Origin: an uncultured Dorea sp.
GTDB taxonomy: Bacteria > Bacillota > Clostridia > Lachnospirales > Lachnospiraceae
Reading direction: 5' to 3'
Length of the DNA: 15,068 bases
Assembly (NCBI GenBank): GCA_948844705.1
Contig: CAQNVT010000103.1
Coordinates: 1-15,068, forward strand
Made by a program: the position numbers and the translations under genes. The notes beneath the pieces are model-generated. The model did no database searches and was not told where the DNA came from. It was given only the letters and a program-made list of their open reading frames with translations. This document shows positions 13,274 through 15,068 of the stretch, one piece after another; the first letter of the stretch is position 1; each line of letters begins with the position of its first letter.

Positions 13274-14159
13274 TTTTCCGGCATTAAGGGAGCACAAGGT
13301 AAAGGAGATTGAGGATGTCCTTCAGGAATATCTTCCGCGGCAGAAGGGTTACCAGAAGATTATCATGGAGGCGATGGCGTACAGTCTTCTGGCCGGCGGC
13401 AAGAGACTCAGGCCCATGCTTATGAAGGAAACATACCGTTTGTTCGGAGGACATTCTAAAGCGATCCGCCCGTTTATAGCGGCGATCGAGATGATTCATA
13501 CCTACTCCCTCGTGCATGATGATCTGCCGGCGATGGATAACGACGATTACAGGAGAGGACGCAGGACCACCCATGTCGTATACGGAGAGGATATGGGGAT
13601 ACTTGCGGGGGATGCGCTTCTTAATTATGCCTTTGAGACGGCATTTAAGGCCTTTGTCACAGAACCGGAGGACAGCCTGATCATAGGAAGGGCCCTCGGC
13701 GTGCTGGGAGAAAAGGCAGGGATCTACGGGATGATCGGCGGCCAGGTGATCGATGTAAAGGAGACGGGGCATGCTGTGCCGAAGGAGGTTCTGGATACAA
13801 TCTATGAGCTTAAGACGTCTGCGCTTATCGAGGCATCCATGATGATCGGAGCCATATTAGGAGGCGCTTCCGAGGAAGAGGTAAAGACGGTTGAAATGAT
13901 TGCAAAGCAGGTAGGGATCGCATTCCAGATCCAGGACGATATCCTGGACGTGACAGGAACGGCAGAGACGCTCGGAAAGCCGCTGCACAGTGATGAAAAA
14001 AATGAAAAAACGACATATGTAACCCTGATGGGCTTAGAGGAAGCAAAGAAAAACGTAGATGAGAGGTCCCGTAAGGCCATAGAGCTTTTAAAGAGGCTTC
14101 CGGGCGAGAATCCGTATCTTACGGAGCTTCTTATGCAGCTGGTCCACAGGGACAGATAA
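13257..14159 (+). CDS. ispA: Farnesyl diphosphate synthase-type polyprenyl synthase
   Basis: The enzyme condenses isopentenyl diphosphate with allylic diphosphates, most likely giving farnesyl diphosphate (C15) for undecaprenyl and quinone-type lipids. The 300 aa product has GGKRLRP (47-53), the first Asp-rich motif DDLPAMDND (88-96, the DDxxxxD form of bacterial type II enzymes) and the second motif DDILD (227-231). Tyr83 and Ser84, five and four residues before the first motif, match Escherichia coli IspA and favour a C15 product; this is inference from known chain-length rules. The ATG at 13257 is chosen because GAGGGAG (13244-13250) lies 6 nt before it. It overlaps xseB by 17 nt and is followed after 15 nt by dxs, which supplies its substrates through the MEP pathway. 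Confidence 0.95.
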   Translation: MNLNNNFPALREHKVKEIEDVLQEYLPRQKGYQKIIMEAMAYSLLAGGKRLRPMLMKETYRLFGGHSKAIRPFIAAIEMIHTYSLVHDDLPAMDNDDYRRGRRTTHVVYGEDMGILAGDALLNYAFETAFKAFVTEPEDSLIIGRALGVLGEKAGIYGMIGGQVIDVKETGHAVPKEVLDTIYELKTSALIEASMMIGAILGGASEEEVKTVEMIAKQVGIAFQIQDDILDVTGTAETLGKPLHSDEKNEKTTYVTLMGLEEAKKNVDERSRKAIELLKRLPGENPYLTELLMQLVHRDR

Positions 14160-14174
14160 AGAAGAGGTGCTCAT

Positions 14175-15068
14175 ATGCTGGAGCGAATACAAAAGGAAAA
14201 TGATATTAAAAATTTAGATATGGAGGAATTGCCGGTTCTGGCGCAGGAGATCAGGGAGTTCCTTGTGGAAAAGGTAAGCCGTGCAGGCGGCCATCTGGCA
14301 TCGAACCTGGGGGTGGTGGAGCTTACGATGGCGCTTCATCTTGTCTTCGATCTTCCGGAGGACAAAATCATCTGGGACGTAGGACATCAGTCCTACACGC
14401 ATAAGCTTCTGACCGGAAGAAAGGAAGGCTTTGACAGTTTAAGAAGCTACGGGGGGTTAAGCGGCTTCCCGAAGCGCAAGGAGAGCCAGTGCGACGCCTT
14501 TGATACAGGGCACAGCTCTACCTCCATATCTGCGGGGCTCGGGCTTGTGGAGGCAAGGGAGATCCGCGGGGAGGACTATCATGTTATATCTGTGATCGGA
14601 GACGGCTCCCTTACAGGCGGAATGGCTTATGAGGCGCTCAATAATGCCTCGCATCTGAAGACGAACTTTATTATTATATTAAATGACAATCACATGTCCA
14701 TTTCTGAGAATGTAGGCGGGATGTCAAAATATTTGTCTCATTTAAGGACGGCGGATCTCTATACCGGATTAAAAAAGAGCGTGACAAACGTGCTGGAGCA
14801 TGTTCCGGTCGTGGGCAACGCTATGATCGAGCAGATTCGGAAGACCAAGAGCAGCATCAAGCAGCTGGTGGTGCCCGGAATGCTCTTCGAGGATATGGGG
14901 ATCACTTATTTCGGGCCGATCCAGGGACATAATATTCCGATGCTTTTAAGAGCGCTTACGGAGGCAAAGAAGGTGGAGGGCAAAATCAAAAAGTACAAAG
15001 GCAAAATCGAATTGTATCAAAGACAGCGTTTACTCAGATATGTAATTGCGTTAAGTGATACAATTTGA
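14175..15068 (+). CDS. dxs: 1-deoxy-D-xylulose-5-phosphate synthase, N-terminal part joined to a foreign tail
   Basis: Dxs makes the first MEP-pathway intermediate from pyruvate and glyceraldehyde 3-phosphate using thiamine diphosphate. Residues 1-269 match the N-terminal domain: His40 in AGGHLASNLGVVEL, DVGHQSYTHKLLTGR with His71, PKRKESQCDAFDTGHSSTSIS, the thiamine-diphosphate motif GDGSLTGGMAYEALNNA (142-158) and ILNDNHMSIS (168-177). After EAKKVEG (263-269) the family should continue into a valine-rich strand and a KGKGY-type motif. Instead 28 lysine-rich residues follow and a TGA ends the frame on the last base of the window. The pyrimidine-binding and C-terminal transketolase domains (over half of about 620 aa) are missing, so this product should be inactive. 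AAGAGGTG precedes the ATG. Possible causes are insertion, rearrangement or misassembly. Confidence 0.88.
   Translation: MLERIQKENDIKNLDMEELPVLAQEIREFLVEKVSRAGGHLASNLGVVELTMALHLVFDLPEDKIIWDVGHQSYTHKLLTGRKEGFDSLRSYGGLSGFPKRKESQCDAFDTGHSSTSISAGLGLVEAREIRGEDYHVISVIGDGSLTGGMAYEALNNASHLKTNFIIILNDNHMSISENVGGMSKYLSHLRTADLYTGLKKSVTNVLEHVPVVGNAMIEQIRKTKSSIKQLVVPGMLFEDMGITYFGPIQGHNIPMLLRALTEAKKVEGKIKKYKGKIELYQRQRLLRYVIALSDTI
14982..15068. other. Foreign AT-rich segment at the right edge, possible mobile-element end
   Basis: From about base 14982 the G+C falls to about 30% (26 of 87 bases by my count), against about half in the dxs sequence just before. The segment no longer reads as Dxs. A 9-bp direct repeat GGCAAAATC occurs at 14979-14987 and 15000-15008. 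An inverted repeat pairs 15007-15019 with 15056-15068 (13 positions, one G-T). These could be recombinase or transposase binding sites, but too little of the element is visible to name a family. Confidence 0.55.

Noticed and set aside
1..15068. CRISPR arrays, tRNA or rRNA genes
   Set aside because: I saw no regularly spaced repeats of CRISPR type and no recognisable tRNA or rRNA sequence on either strand by reading; a tRNAscan or Infernal run could confirm this.

Overview
The window reads as a stretch of core chromosome from an endospore-forming, fermentative Firmicute, most likely a Lachnospiraceae member (Clostridium scindens / Dorea / Blautia-like). The reasons are the complete spoIIIA sporulation operon, the wording of the PNPase C-terminus, strong AGGAGG ribosome binding sites, frequent GTG/TTG starts, and a conserved asp23-nusB-xseA-xseB-ispA-dxs run. 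The species cannot be named from the sequence alone. Every supported gene is on the + strand.

Layout. (1) 1-1632: the 3' part of pnp (PNPase), followed after 3 nt by a maltose/galactoside-type O-acetyltransferase and a probable terminator hairpin. (2) 1675-3225: malQ (4-alpha-glucanotransferase), ending in a GC-rich hairpin without a U-tract. (3) 3226-4180: an AT-rich island holding a hicA-hicB toxin-antitoxin pair. It has its own promoter, a 12-bp palindrome inside that promoter as a candidate operator, and a strong 20-bp-stem terminator. It looks like an accessory insertion between housekeeping loci. (4) 4258-9180: spoIIIAA, AB, AC, AD, AE, AF, AG and AH, tightly packed and often overlapping, closed by a terminator. 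The products form the mother-cell part of the SpoIIIA-SpoIIQ channel to the forespore. SpoIIIAF is unusually short. (5) 9217-10985: prfC (release factor 3) with its own promoter, followed by a 74-bp element that is a perfect 36-bp inverted repeat. (6) 10990-15068: a promoter followed by asp23 (yqhY-like), nusB, xseA, xseB, ispA and dxs, compactly arranged and partly translationally coupled. This links transcription antitermination, exonuclease VII and isoprenoid precursor synthesis.

The right end is abnormal. dxs follows its family to about residue 269 and then turns into about 87 nt of roughly 30% GC sequence. That sequence carries a 9-bp direct repeat and a 13-bp inverted repeat and stops at a TGA on the last base. 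This looks like a junction with a mobile element or an assembly break at a repeat. It would leave Dxs, normally essential in MEP-pathway organisms, without its C-terminal half.

I did not find a clearly new multi-gene system. The best leads are the dxs junction, the 36-bp palindromic element, the hicAB island with its operator-like palindrome, and the SpoIIIAF that lacks its usual soluble domain.
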